NCBI GenBank assembly: GCA_003116995.1
Contig: BDSL01000022.1
Coordinates: 186,001-250,000 of the forward strand
From: Yamagishiella unicocca
Taxonomy: Eukaryota > Chlorophyta > Chlorophyceae > Chlamydomonadales > Volvocaceae
Direction of reading: 5' to 3'
Length of the DNA stretch: 64,000 nt
Of the stretch, positions 11,121 through 22,094 are shown one piece after another; position 1 is the first letter of the stretch; each line of letters begins with the position of its first letter. The notes under the pieces are model-generated. The model saw only the letters and a program-made list of their open reading frames with translations. It searched no databases and was not told where the DNA came from. The position numbers and the translations under genes are program-made.

Positions 11121-11292
11121 CGCAGCAGGGGCCACACGGGCCGTGGGGCTGTCCGGTAGGTCGGTGTCCGCTCCAAACATGGTGGCAGAGTACCTTCTGT
11201 GCCTCCGGTTGGCTGTCTGGCACATGGGCCTCCACATATGACCCACCGGCGACCACCCCCTCATCAGCCCGGCAGGCGGGCTCCTTTGGGCA
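11121..11292 (-). pseudogene. Fragment of exon 3 of a beta-hydroxyacid dehydrogenase gene
   Basis: Read on the minus strand, this matches the start of exon 3 (40884 onward) of the dehydrogenase gene in this window. PKEPACRADEGVVAGGSYVE aligns with PKESASLAEEVVAAGGSYVE of the intact gene. VPDSQPEAQK aligns with VLGSQPEAEK. After a frame change, GADTDLPDSP aligns with GADADPRDSP. Similarity starts close to the exon's splice acceptor and fades after about 170 bp. The frame break and absence of other exons make it a non-functional fragment. Confidence 0.75.
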
Positions 11293-11299
11293 TGAGATA

Positions 11300-12184
11300 T
11301 GACCCCCACGGTGTACGTGCAGTCTTCAGTCACCTACGCATCGCCCGCTCAGAGCCCTTGGCATTTCGCTGCCGCTAAACCCCCAGTGGAATCACAGCGT
11401 ATGAGGGTGTAGCCTAGGATGACATGAATCACCGGCCAGCTCCCGCAAAACTCCGGTTCCCCACCTGAGCACACGAACTTCTGCGCCCTGGCCGCTTGAC
11501 TGACAAGATGGCCTTCCCCAGGAAGAAGTGCTTTCGCTTTCATAGCGGGATCGTTGAGCAGCGTCAGTGCTTTGGCTGCACTGGTGTCCGTCGTACGAGT
11601 GCTACGATGCGCGTGCCCGTCATCGCCTACCCAGCTTTGAGTCTGGTCGAGCAGGGTTTAACGCCCACGTCCGCAAGCCATGCAATTTGCTCGGCTGCTT
11701 GTTCGAGGCACGAATTTGGTGGTCTGAAGCTCCTAGTCTTACCCAAAATGTAGCGCGCAATCAGCCAGTTCCCATCAAGTGCAAGGTCGTCATGTTCTTT
11801 ATGGCTCCAGCTTTTTAAAGAACGCCAAAATGTTGTATGTGCATTCTGCAAGTAATGTGGGAGAACCAACCTGCTGGCATTCTTCATGCTTCATGGCACA
11901 TTCAAATGCATGCAAGGTTGTCACCAGCTGAGTACAACGACCCAAACCTATCCAGCTTCCACAAATATACAACATTTGTAATTGTTCTATATGCCCATCC
12001 CTCTTTAGCACAGTACAGAGCAGAACGCGTCGCCTTCAACATCAGACATTCTTGCTAAGCAAGCGCCTTTTTAACTTCATTTTAGTTGAGCACAAACGCA
12101 CCAAAGTACAAGTATATAAATGAAACGCTTAGTATGATGTAAAGCGGGAGCTTGGGGTTCTTCGGCCCCACCCGTGACGATGGA
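11300..12184. other. Region upstream of SEC5, no gene recognised
   Basis: I see only short frames without family motifs. The last few hundred bases are AT-richer and probably include the SEC5 promoter and 5' UTR. Confidence 0.4.
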
Positions 12185-15100
12185 ATGGCGAGCGACGCAG
12201 AGAGCGACGTCAGCGCCATCACCCTCAGCGACGATGATGCACCGAAACAAAAGGCACCCGCCCGGCCAAAGTCTGCCCCAAAGGCGACTGGCGGAGCTGG
12301 CGGTAGCGCTCGGATTGCGGCAACCGGAAGTGTGGCAGCTGCTGCTGGCAGCAAGTCGGCCGGCAAGAGCAAGCACCGCAAAGTTCGGGTCGCATTCCAG
12401 ATGCCGGTGGATGGAAGTGACGGGGAGGATGACACGACAGGGGCCGGGCTTAACAACGGGTATGTTGACGGCGATGGCGCCGACCCTGAGGGCGGCGAGG
12501 GCGCTGTCGAGGACGAGACCAAGCCACTGGGTTGGTCCTACTTCCGCAAGCGGGACACCTCCGAGGGCCCAGCCACCTGGGGTGAGGTGGACGCTGGCGA
12601 GCTTCGGTTTGTTGCGGAGAGCCTGGTGCGCAGCACAACAAAGCGCGCCAGCCAGGCGGATGACGTGATCCAGCAGATCTTCCAGGCGGAGCCAGGGGAC
12701 GAGGATTATCTGGTGACGGACCCCCTGGGACGTGGCGTCATCGACCCTGGGACGCTAACGCTGGTGCGCGGCTTGCGGGGGTGGACGTCGGCAATGATGG
12801 ACTTGTCAAAACATGCGGAAATTGGGGCATATTGAGGGTGGCGCGGATGTAAGCAAGGTGGCAGGCACGGTGTGGGGTCTCTTGGAAAGCTTGCAGACCA
12901 AACTCGTCATGACGCGAACCGGTGGAATTCATAAGCATTGCTAGCGGCTTTGACGCTGTAACTCACCCCGACCCTGCCGACAACAGGGCAAACGGTCCAA
13001 AATGGCCAGGCTGGGACAGTCCAGCGGCGGCGGCGGCGGCCTCAAAGCGGTGAGCAGTGGCCATGGGTTGACGCTATGGGTGTAGGTGGGTGGCTAGGAG
13101 CGTGTGTCGAATGGGGAAAACGGGGACAAAGGGGCCCCCAGTGGCAGGGGGGATTAAGAGGGGGTGTCTATTGGTGTAAGGGAATCCCATCTCAGACGCT
13201 CCGCTCGCTGATGCATCCGTTGGCAGTAAAGAACCCGCATCGTTGTACAGTCCTCATAGCACAAACGAAACCAGGACTTTACAACAACCTGGCCTCCCCC
13301 CATGTGTGCACACGCTACATCCCCGCCCTCCCGCGCTTGGCCTTCCGCCAGACGATGCGCACGTTCCGCACCGCGCGGCTCAGCTCAAAGCAGCAGCAGG
13401 GCGGCTCGGAGGGCGCTTCGGGCAGCAGCCCGGCTGCCTCTGCGACACGTGGGTTTGATGAGGAGGCGCGTAAGGTGCGTCTCTCCGCTTGGATGTGCAG
13501 TGGCCTGCTGATCAGCCATGCCTAGGAAGAGAAGGTTAGCGGTCGCCCTGGTGCTGTGCTTGCACGCAAATGGCATGGACGGGTTCTCTGCGGGCAGGTA
13601 TGGCTTCGCTCGGTCGCAATCAGGCCGATCATAAGCTACGGCTCTGTGCTCGGGGCCGTCGGTAGCGAAGTGCCCTGGGGCATCGCCGCCAGACATCTGC
13701 CGTCTGCCGTGCGTCCATGCTCGGGACAAAGCACACATCGTTACCTCCCGTCCACCTGCGTTGTGTGGCGTCGTCAAGGACAAGCGAACTGTCTTGCAAA
13801 CCACCTGCGCCACCCTCAACCCACGCGCACCGAACAGGTCCTGCCCAACCAGGAGGGATTCGACCCGGAGGCCTACCTGGCTGCCTTCCATGCGGTGAGT
13901 GCAGGGCCGCAGCCAGCTGGGCACATGCCGGGCTTCGGGCGGGAAGGCGGGGTGTACGGCGCACGGCGCGGGCGGGAAGGTGGGATGTAGGGCGCACGGC
14001 GCGGGCGGGAAAGTGGGGTGTACGGCGCACGGCGCGGGCGGGAAGGTGGGGTGTACGGCGCACGGCGCGGGCGGGAAGGTTGGGTGTACGGCGCACGGCG
14101 CGGGCGGGAAGGCGGGGTGTACGGCGCACAGGGCGCCTGCGCGCACGGCACGAGGGCTGGTCAGGCGACGATTAGCGGGGGTGGGACAGAAGGGGCGGCT
14201 TACTTACGGGTGGGGGCCGATGGATCAACGGATTGGACGTTGGAGGCTGAAGTGCAACGGCGAACGTGCCAGCGAGGATTTTGACACCGCGTAAATTGCC
14301 TGCGTTGCGCCAGAGGCAGCGGGTTCCGAGGCATAGGAGCGATGTGCACGTAACACGCACCTCAGGTTGGTACCTGGGTCCGTGCGTCGCATCTCATCCT
14401 CCCAGACCCGGCCCTGTCGCGACAACACCCGCGGAAATATGCTCCTACCCTAGCAACCCAGCCCGACCCAAATATTAACCCAACCCAATCCAATCTAACC
14501 CAACCAACAGGAGAGCGGCATGGGTCAGCTGGAAAAGGGCATGCGCTCGCTAAGCCGCGAGCTATCGGAACGCACCGGTCAGCTGAAGCTGCTCATCCGC
14601 AACAACTTTGACCGCTTCATCAACTGCAAGGACGCGATCGATGACATCCACGCAAAAATGCGCAAGACCCTTGTGAGGGGTGGCGGCGGCGGCACTGTGG
14701 GGGGCCCACCGCCGTCGGGGGCCTCGGCGGCGTCTGCAGTGGCGGCTGGGCAGTCGCCGCAGCAGCCGCAAGGTGTGGGCACGGACCGCGTCTTCCGGTC
14801 CTTAGAGCAGGTGCGCCGGGGAAGGGGTATTACGGTAGGGATGCAGGACATGAGCCGAGTGTCAACGCCCCTGAGTGCAGTCGGCCAGCCGGCACAGCAT
14901 TAAGCCTGGCATCTCATATGACCGCGACTCGCATCGTCGCCTCGAGGGTCCCTGGCATCTTCCATTCGCACAATCGAGCCAAGCGATGGGAGAAAGGACC
15001 GCACAACTGGGCAACATGCCGAGGTAGCGTCGTTGCGGCGCCCCTCCTCCTAGCCGCCTCAGACCAGCCCGGTCACGGACCTCCCAAACATATCCTGTCT

Positions 15101-18100
15101 GTCACATGTCGTTGGCTCCCTCTTCTCCCCGCTGTACGTGTCGTACTCAGGTGGAGGCCCAGGCCCGCCGCACGTTTGGCCCCATCTTGGACCGGGCCGC
15201 CAAGGCTGACCGCATTCGCGCGGTCTCCAGCCTGCTGCAGCGCTTCGACCACCTGTTCGCTGCGCCGCAGCGAATGCTGGAGCTGGCGGGAAGGGGGGAG
15301 CTGGAGCAGGTACTTGCGAATGCATGCTTGAGCTGCCGGCAACCCCGTTCTTGGCGTGTGGGCAGGCGGGAGGGGTCAAGCCACCCTAGGGGCGCTGGTG
15401 CCTTGGGGCGCTTGTTGGGTTGGTACCTGTTTTCAGTAGCGTTCTTAACGGCGTAGAAGAAAGGGCTGGGGCTTTCCCAGCTGGCCCTTGCCGCTTCAGC
15501 TTCTTGCGCCGTCTTTGTCCATTAGGTGGTCAAGGGCCAGCACGTTGCGTTGCGGGCAGGGGCGGTAAAGGCCCTCTCGAACCGCGGTGTCCTCCCTCCG
15601 TGACACCTGGATCCCCTATGCTGCAATGACGCCCCAGCCTGCGTTACTTACGAGCCCCGCCTCCCATTGACGCGGCTTACTATCTGACCCGCGCGCCGCT
15701 GGTTGTGTATTAATTTCCCCGTCTGTCCATTGTCACCTCGCCCGCAGGTGGTCCGTGAGTTCAAGCGAGCCAACATGCTCATTCGGCCAACGCCCACCAC
15801 GGCGCGCGTTTGGATCAGTTTGTACGGCGAGATTGAAAAGGTGGATATACCGGGCACCTGTGCCACTAGACACGACGCATCGTTTACGTTCCGCACCAGT
15901 AGGCCGAAGCGCGCACCGGCCAAATTAATCTGTTGATGAGGAGCATGGCTTGCGTTTGTGGGAGCAGCTTTCAGGCTGCCTTCTCGATGTGTCCTGCATG
16001 AAGGTTGGATGGGATCCTGTAGCGATGTATTGAGGGCGCGATTGAAGTCTAGGTGTAGCCGTCGTGGGCGCCGCTAGCACCCAGCATTTCGCACCGCTAA
16101 GGGGGGTCAACAGCTCCAGTCCCGGTCGCAGCTTTCCCTCCCTGCCCGTTGGAGACCCTTTTGGTGAGACTGAGGCTGAGGTTTTCCCCCTCCCGCTCTC
16201 ACTCCGTCCCCACCAGCGTGTCACCGAGGTGTACTTGGCAGTGAAACAGCTTGTGACAGAGCCCCCGCCCGAGGGCAGACCCATGGGTCAGGATGGGCCC
16301 GCGACGCTGTTCGGCGTTGCGCCCAACGCGGCGTCGGCGGCAGGTGACGGCAGCGGCGGTGGCGAGGACCCTGGGCAGGAGCGCCTGCACCAATTACCGG
16401 ACTACTTGCTTTTCCTCACGCTTGTACGGCAGGCGAGTACGGCGTCGGGGGGGACCAGCAGTCAATTGTGCACATGCGTGTGCCCTTGGAGCTGCACCTT
16501 CCAACTGGTTCAATCCGGTGCATGTCCCGTTGCCATCGTTCATGGTAGCATGCACCTCCACTGCGTCTGGGTTCCCTAGCCCCGGCCGTGTCGCTGGTCA
16601 TCTGAAGTGTTGGGCCCGATCCCTCTCTCCGCCCCTCCCTGGACAGGAGCGTTTATCGGCGGCTCGCGATGAGGACGCCATGCGGCTGTACGTCAGCAGG
16701 CTCGAGACGCACGTGGACGCGCGAATCCAGGTATAGCTGTTGCCGTGTAACCAGCGCATCGGTGCCATCAGCGCGTAGCAGAGTGGTCGCTACGCATAAT
16801 ATACTAAGACGCTAGGATGCTAAATGACTTACCAATCGGCATGAGTGTCCGTCCCCACGCCGGCGCCCAAACAAGATGTCGCGGGTCGTGAAGTGGAGAA
16901 AAACACGGTCGCGGACAAAGCAAGCGGTCGGTCCAATGCTCGACGCGGCGCCCGCCCCTTACCGGACAGGCCTGCGACAAGCACCACACGGAGCAGCTGG
17001 GCCAGCTCGTCACCGCCTGGATGCGGGCAACAGCTGGAAGCGGCGGCGGGGCCGGCGGCAGCACCCCCGCGGCCGCAGCGCGCACGCCTCCTGTCGTTGC
17101 CGCTGCAGGCGGCGTCGCGTCCCTCCAGGCGTCCTTCTCCTCGCTGAGCCTCATAGACTCGCCAGGCGCGCGCCGCGACCCGAACAGTGCGGGGGCAGCA
17201 CCCGGCCCCGCCGGAGCCGGTGAGGGCGACAGCGATGACGACGACGATGCGCTGGAGGACGATGACATGGATGAGGACGGCGAGGCGGCAGAGGCGGCCT
17301 TCCTGCTGTGGCAGGGCGGCGCCGCCGCCTCGTCGTCACCGTTTCTCACCACCGCGAGCTTGCCGTACCACATTCGAATGGAGCTGCCACGTCTCGTCCA
17401 AGACCCAGGGGGGCCCTTCGGCGCCAGCGGCAGCGGCGCGGCTAGCTCGGCCGTCGGTACGACGGGGATGTACGGTGTCGGTGCCGCTGGCGCCGCCGGC
17501 ACCGAGACCCTGCCGATCTCGGCGCATGCGCCCGAGCCGCAGCTCACCGCCGCGCAGCGGCAGTGGGTGTCGTACGTGTGCTCGGTTTCGGCGCTGCTGC
17601 TGTGGAGCCTGCCTGGCCTGTGGGCCACATGCCACAGCCCCAAGTACGGCAACAACGCCGACCTGGACGAGCAGTCCAGGGAGGGCCTGGAGCGCGGGCG
17701 GTCGCTGGCGCGCCGGCTGGTCGAGTCCTTGTGCGCCAAGTACGCCCTTCGGCTCAGGTAGGCACGAGCCCGGCCACAGGGCTGCTGGGGTGTTTGCAGC
17801 TGCGATGATGGGTGCAACCGCAAGCTGCGCAGGGCAGGGGCCATGCTCCCCCCAGCAACCGTCGGGAAGTTCCGGGAGGATGGTGGCAGCAACCCAATCT
17901 ACGCCGGCACGTTTAATGTCGCCCCATGTCCACTGACAGAGCTTACCGTAAACACCACCACCGGCGCAGGCGGGCGGCGCAATCTCTGGCGCGGGCGGGT
18001 CCGATGCAGCCGGGCTTGCCGCTAATCATCAAGGTGCGGGGCAATGGACACTGTAGTACAGCGTGATGTGCTCCTGCCGCACTCAGCCAGTGCCCGTTGC

Positions 18101-21100
18101 TCGCCCCACACGGCCCGCCAGGCTAGTTCCAACCCACTTCGCATCTGCACGCTCGACCCCCCCCCTTTTCCGCAGGACGCCTGCCACCTGTGGACCTCCC
18201 TGGACCGCGTGGGCATCACCTCCCGCACTCTTTCGTTGCTGCGGGGTGGCGCGCTGGCGGCGCTGGCCTTGCACGTGGGGGTGCTCGGGGACCACCTCGC
18301 GGGGCTGCCGGAGCTGCTGTTCGGGGCGGACGACTTCAGGTGACAGGGGGGCTGAGGGCGAGAGGTGTTGCGGCGATGCGGGGCGCTCCGTTGGGTGCGC
18401 GCTCCTTTCCCCGCTCCTCCTCACCGCAACCCACCCGCCAAGCCTACTTGTGTTCCCTCCCTGTTCGCTTGCTGCGTCTCCTTCAGGCTGGACTTGCTGG
18501 CCGCCGACCAGCAGCCCGTCACCGCCCTGCCGCGTCGGCTGGAGGTGGGTGCGCGCGTCGGCGTCGTGCGGGCGCTGGGGGGTGCAGCCCGGCGCAGGAC
18601 GATGCACCCCAGTGCAGACACGGCAGCCGTGTGACTGAGGTTCGACAGGCCGAGAGAGAGCGCCTTGCGCGTGCGCAATGCAGCAAACGAAGCCGCCGGC
18701 GTCGGTGTCCAGTAATGGCAGCCCATCAAAGGCCCATCGAAGGCCCTGCACTCCATGCGTCGATTATTGATCCCCATGTGCCCTCGCCTGCAGGAGGAGA
18801 TGGGCGTCGCACTGCTGCACTACCAGTGGCCGCTGCGCGCAGTGGCGGGCAGCATGGGGGAGGTGCCTGCGGAGTCGGGCTGGCGACCCATGCAGGTCCG
18901 CGGACCTGCGTGCAAGGGCCGGGTTGCCGGCTACGTTCAATGGGGGCTTGTGGGGAGCCTCCTCTCTATGGGTGGCTGTGTTTTACGGACACAGCTCTCC
19001 CTGCATCACGAAGACTGCACCCCCTCCAGGACAGCAGTGCACCTCCCTATGTCCCCTATCCTCAACAAGCAGTAGTACCTGGAAGCACACTCCCAGCCTG
19101 CAGGAACGCTCGTCTCCCCGCGCCACCCGCCAACTCCCAACCCCTGCAGGGACACATCTTCGCGTGCTTCGCCCTGCTGAGCGAGGCGCTTGCGGAGTAT
19201 GCCCGGGGCCTGTACGGCAGCCGGGGCGCAGGCGACGGCGAGAGCAGCAGCGGCTCCAGGAGTAAGATTGCGAGCAGGTAGGTACGACGGCGTTGCGCGC
19301 TGCTCCAAGCCCTGTGTGGCTGAGGAGGGAGGGGGCAGGCAACACATGGTTGGCAGGTCTGGGCGAGGCAAGTGCCAGTGAGCGACAGGGCACCACACGC
19401 AAGTGACCTCACCTGCGCCCGCCCGGCTTACCCTACATGGCTGTCGTCTGAAGTCCCGCCGTTCCTCCCTCCTTGCCTGAAAATGCTTGCTGCGCCGTCC
19501 GTTCGCTACCGGCCCCGACAATCAGGTCGTCCACGGAGCTGGAGCTGGCCGGAGGTGCGACCGCGGGGGGCGCCGGAGCTGCGGCGACGCCTGGGCCCGG
19601 CGCCCGGCGTGCCGGCCTGGCGGCCGGCGGCGTCGGCGCCACCAGCCCCGGTGTAGGAGCCAGGAGCACCAGCGAGGAGCCGGACGGCGTGGGCGACGAC
19701 GGGCGGATGTGGTCCGCCAACGGCGGCAGCAGCAACCACGACGTGCGAGTGCTGCTGGTCATCAGCAACTCGGCGGTGATCCGCACGCGCGTCATGCCGG
19801 GCGTGGTGAAGCGCTACCACAGGCTGCTCGCTCGTGAGTCGTAGATTGCTGGGTTGGGGCAGCGCGGGAAGTGAGGGGGAAAGTCGGCAGGCGCTGGATG
19901 GAGTTTGGGGGTCTAGAAGCTTCGTGCAGGCTCATGAAGCCCTCGGGCACGCTAGTCTACGTGGGGTGCGTTCAGAGGTAAGTGGGTGTGTTGTGGGTGG
20001 TCAGGCAGGGAAGGCAGGGGCACAGCAGCTACGGACGGGGCCAGGAAGGGCTTGGATGCGGGGGAAAGGTCTGGTCATGGCCATGGCCATGATGATGGCG
20101 GCGCAGAAAGGCCATAGCGAGGACTGAGGTGCCGTTCCTGGCGGTTGAAAGGCTGAAATTGTGTCGTTGAGGAAAGGGTTGCCGTAAGCCCGTAACCGTG
20201 GATGGTGGCCCGCTGACGCCGCCACCCACGGCACTGCACTGCCCGGCGCAGCGACTCCGGACGCGGAGGTCACCCGCCAGCGCCGCCTGCACGAGCTGAC
20301 GACGGCGATGCGACGCTCCAACGAGGCGCTCGGCTCCAGCTACCTGGCCCGCAAGGAGGCGGACGTGCAGGCGGCAGTGGAGCGCTACGTGACCCTGGGC
20401 ACGGCACCGCTTCTTGGGGCTGCGACAGCTGCCAACGCCGCCGGCGCCGGTACGGCGGCGGCGTCGAAACGGGGCGCCAAGGCGGCCGTGGCGCCGGTGG
20501 TGCGGGAGCTGGCCGGGCCGCCTGGACCCAGCGCCGGGTGCTGCGCGCTGCTGCAGCTGCTGACAGCCATTCACAATGAGGCGCTCGCCTACTCTCCCAG
20601 TGAGTGCGGTATCGGTGTGGTGTCGGTGTGGTGCGGCGCCGTGAGACACCGGCAGGGAATGTCAGGACACTGTGCAGCAACCTTCGCTGCCATGCGCACC
20701 GCGTCGAAAATCAGCTGTCCTTGTCTTCTGCCCACATCGCAATCCCTGTCAATGACCCTAAAACCAAACCCTCCCCCCCCGCCACCTGCCTGGCCATCCT
20801 AACCAGGCAACCTGCGTTCCTTCATGGAGGCACTCGCGGAGCGGCTGGTGGGTGAGATCATGCCCGCCTGCCAGGGCCTGGCGGGTGCTGGTGCCGGCAA
20901 GAAAGGTAGCGTGGAGCAGCTGGTGCAGCTGTGGGCCGATCTGGCGTTCCTCACGGCGGCGCTGCGGCCGCTACTGACGGAGGAGCTGGCGGCAGACCTG
21001 CATGAGGCCAAGGTGCGTGTGCTGGGGTGGATGGCGGAAAGCGCCGCTGCTGTCCATAACGGCAAGGCGAGCCGTTTCAAAGGTTACTTACCGGCCCGGC

Positions 21101-22091
21101 ATGGCATACACGCTTGGTGGGTTTAGGGCATGGTGGAAAAGGGTGCGCGGATGGTGGTCGCGGCATAGACGGGCGCATAGTAGCCTCGCTGCTGGGGTGA
21201 CGCGTCAGGCGCAAAATTGGGAGCTATCGAAGGGAAGTTGCGTGAAAGCCTGGCCAGGCTGGCCTACTGGGCACGGAGGAGGAGGCCACGGATGATTGTG
21301 TTTTGGCAGGGCCGCGTTCGGGAAAGACATGGGCGTCGGCGGTGCGGCAGCGGGGCTCGGGTCTACCCTCCTACATATCGAATTATCGATAGCTCCGCCC
21401 AGCGACGCACAATGGCCGCCAGCTGTCAGGCGCCCTCCAACCTTTCTCAGAGCGACCCCTTGCCCAGTTATTACGAATCCAGTACGACGCCTTACGCAGC
21501 TACCACCAATCCAGTACGACGCCGTACGCAGCTACCATCAATCCAATATGACACCTTACCCAGCTACCATCAATCCAATAGGACACCTTACCCAGCTTCG
21601 CACCCTGGCTTCTGTGGCACGAAACCGCCGTCTACGTCACGCAGGTAGCACTGGGCGCCGCAATCGCCGTGCGACAGCGGGTGCGTCGCTATCGCCCAGC
21701 GTCGGCACCGGCGGCCGCTGTGGCGGGAATCACTGACGGCGAGGAGCTGAGCGACGCGCTGCAGGGGCTTCTGTCGGCGGATGTGGAAGCCTGGCTGCAA
21801 CGACATGCGCTCAACGTGAGGTCCTTTGCTGCGGCGCCGGCGCCGGCGGCAGCACCCGCAACTGCAGCCGCGCCGCCGGCGCCGGCTATTGCTACGACTA
21901 GCGGCGGGGGTGGCAAGGTCGCGCGCGCAGAGGCGCCGCCATCGGGTGCCGGGCGAGGCCAGAAGTCTGGCGAGGTGTCGCCAAGGCAGCCGCAGCGGGA
22001 TGCACGGAGAGCAGCTGCACGAGCCGCTTCTGACGCAATTCCGGAGGCTTTGGAAATTCGACCGGAGCGAAGCCGTCGATCGGCTATTTAA
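12185..22091 (+). CDS. SEC5: Exocyst complex component SEC5 (EXOC2)
   Basis: SEC5 is a subunit of the octameric exocyst, which tethers secretory vesicles to the plasma membrane. Exons inferred: 12185-12763, 12987-13049, 13352-13474, 13838-13894, 14511-14810, 15151-15309, 15748-15840, 16217-16432, 16647-16730, 16970-17757, 18176-18339, 18487-18544, 18794-18895, 19150-19277, 19526-19833, 20252-20599, 20807-21012 and 21645-22091. Family signals are FDPEAYLAAFH, then the Sec5 block SLSRELSERTGQLKLLIRNN with FDRFINCKDAIDDIHAKM, then RANMLIRPTPTTARVWISLY and ERYVTLG. The N-terminus is acidic and disordered. An Asp-rich insert lies near 17230-17280. Phases agree between all neighbours except 17757 (phase 2) to 18176 (phase 0), so a small exon may be missing between them. 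Exon 8 seems to end with a GC donor. The C-terminal Ala/Pro tail after 21810 is less certain; a GTGAGG after CTCAAC could be a donor. TGTAA lies near 22488. Confidence 0.85.
13936..14130 (+). repeat. 33-bp minisatellite in SEC5 intron 4
   Basis: About six copies of a GC-rich unit containing GTGTACGGCGCACGGCGC followed by GGGCGGGAAGG. The length, a multiple of three, leaves several frames open on both strands (for example Pro-Ala-Pro-Cys-Ala-Val-His on minus). These are artefacts of the repeat, which lies in an intron between well-supported exons. Confidence 0.9.
21476..21600 (+). repeat. 32-bp tandem repeat in the last SEC5 intron
   Basis: Four diverging copies of a unit starting AATCCAGTACGACGCC and containing CGCAGCTACCA. 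The last two copies share changes (AATCCAAT, CCCAGC), suggesting stepwise duplication. Confidence 0.85.
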
Positions 22092-22094
22092 TGA

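Noticed and set aside
13385..14146. Long minus-strand frame with repeated Pro-Ala-Pro-Cys-Ala-Val-His units
   Set aside because: It is created by the 33-bp minisatellite and lies antisense to well-supported SEC5 exons and introns.
16804..17892. 362-codon minus-strand frame
   Set aside because: It is a GC-rich shadow of SEC5 exon 10, whose plus frame has conserved sequence and splice sites.
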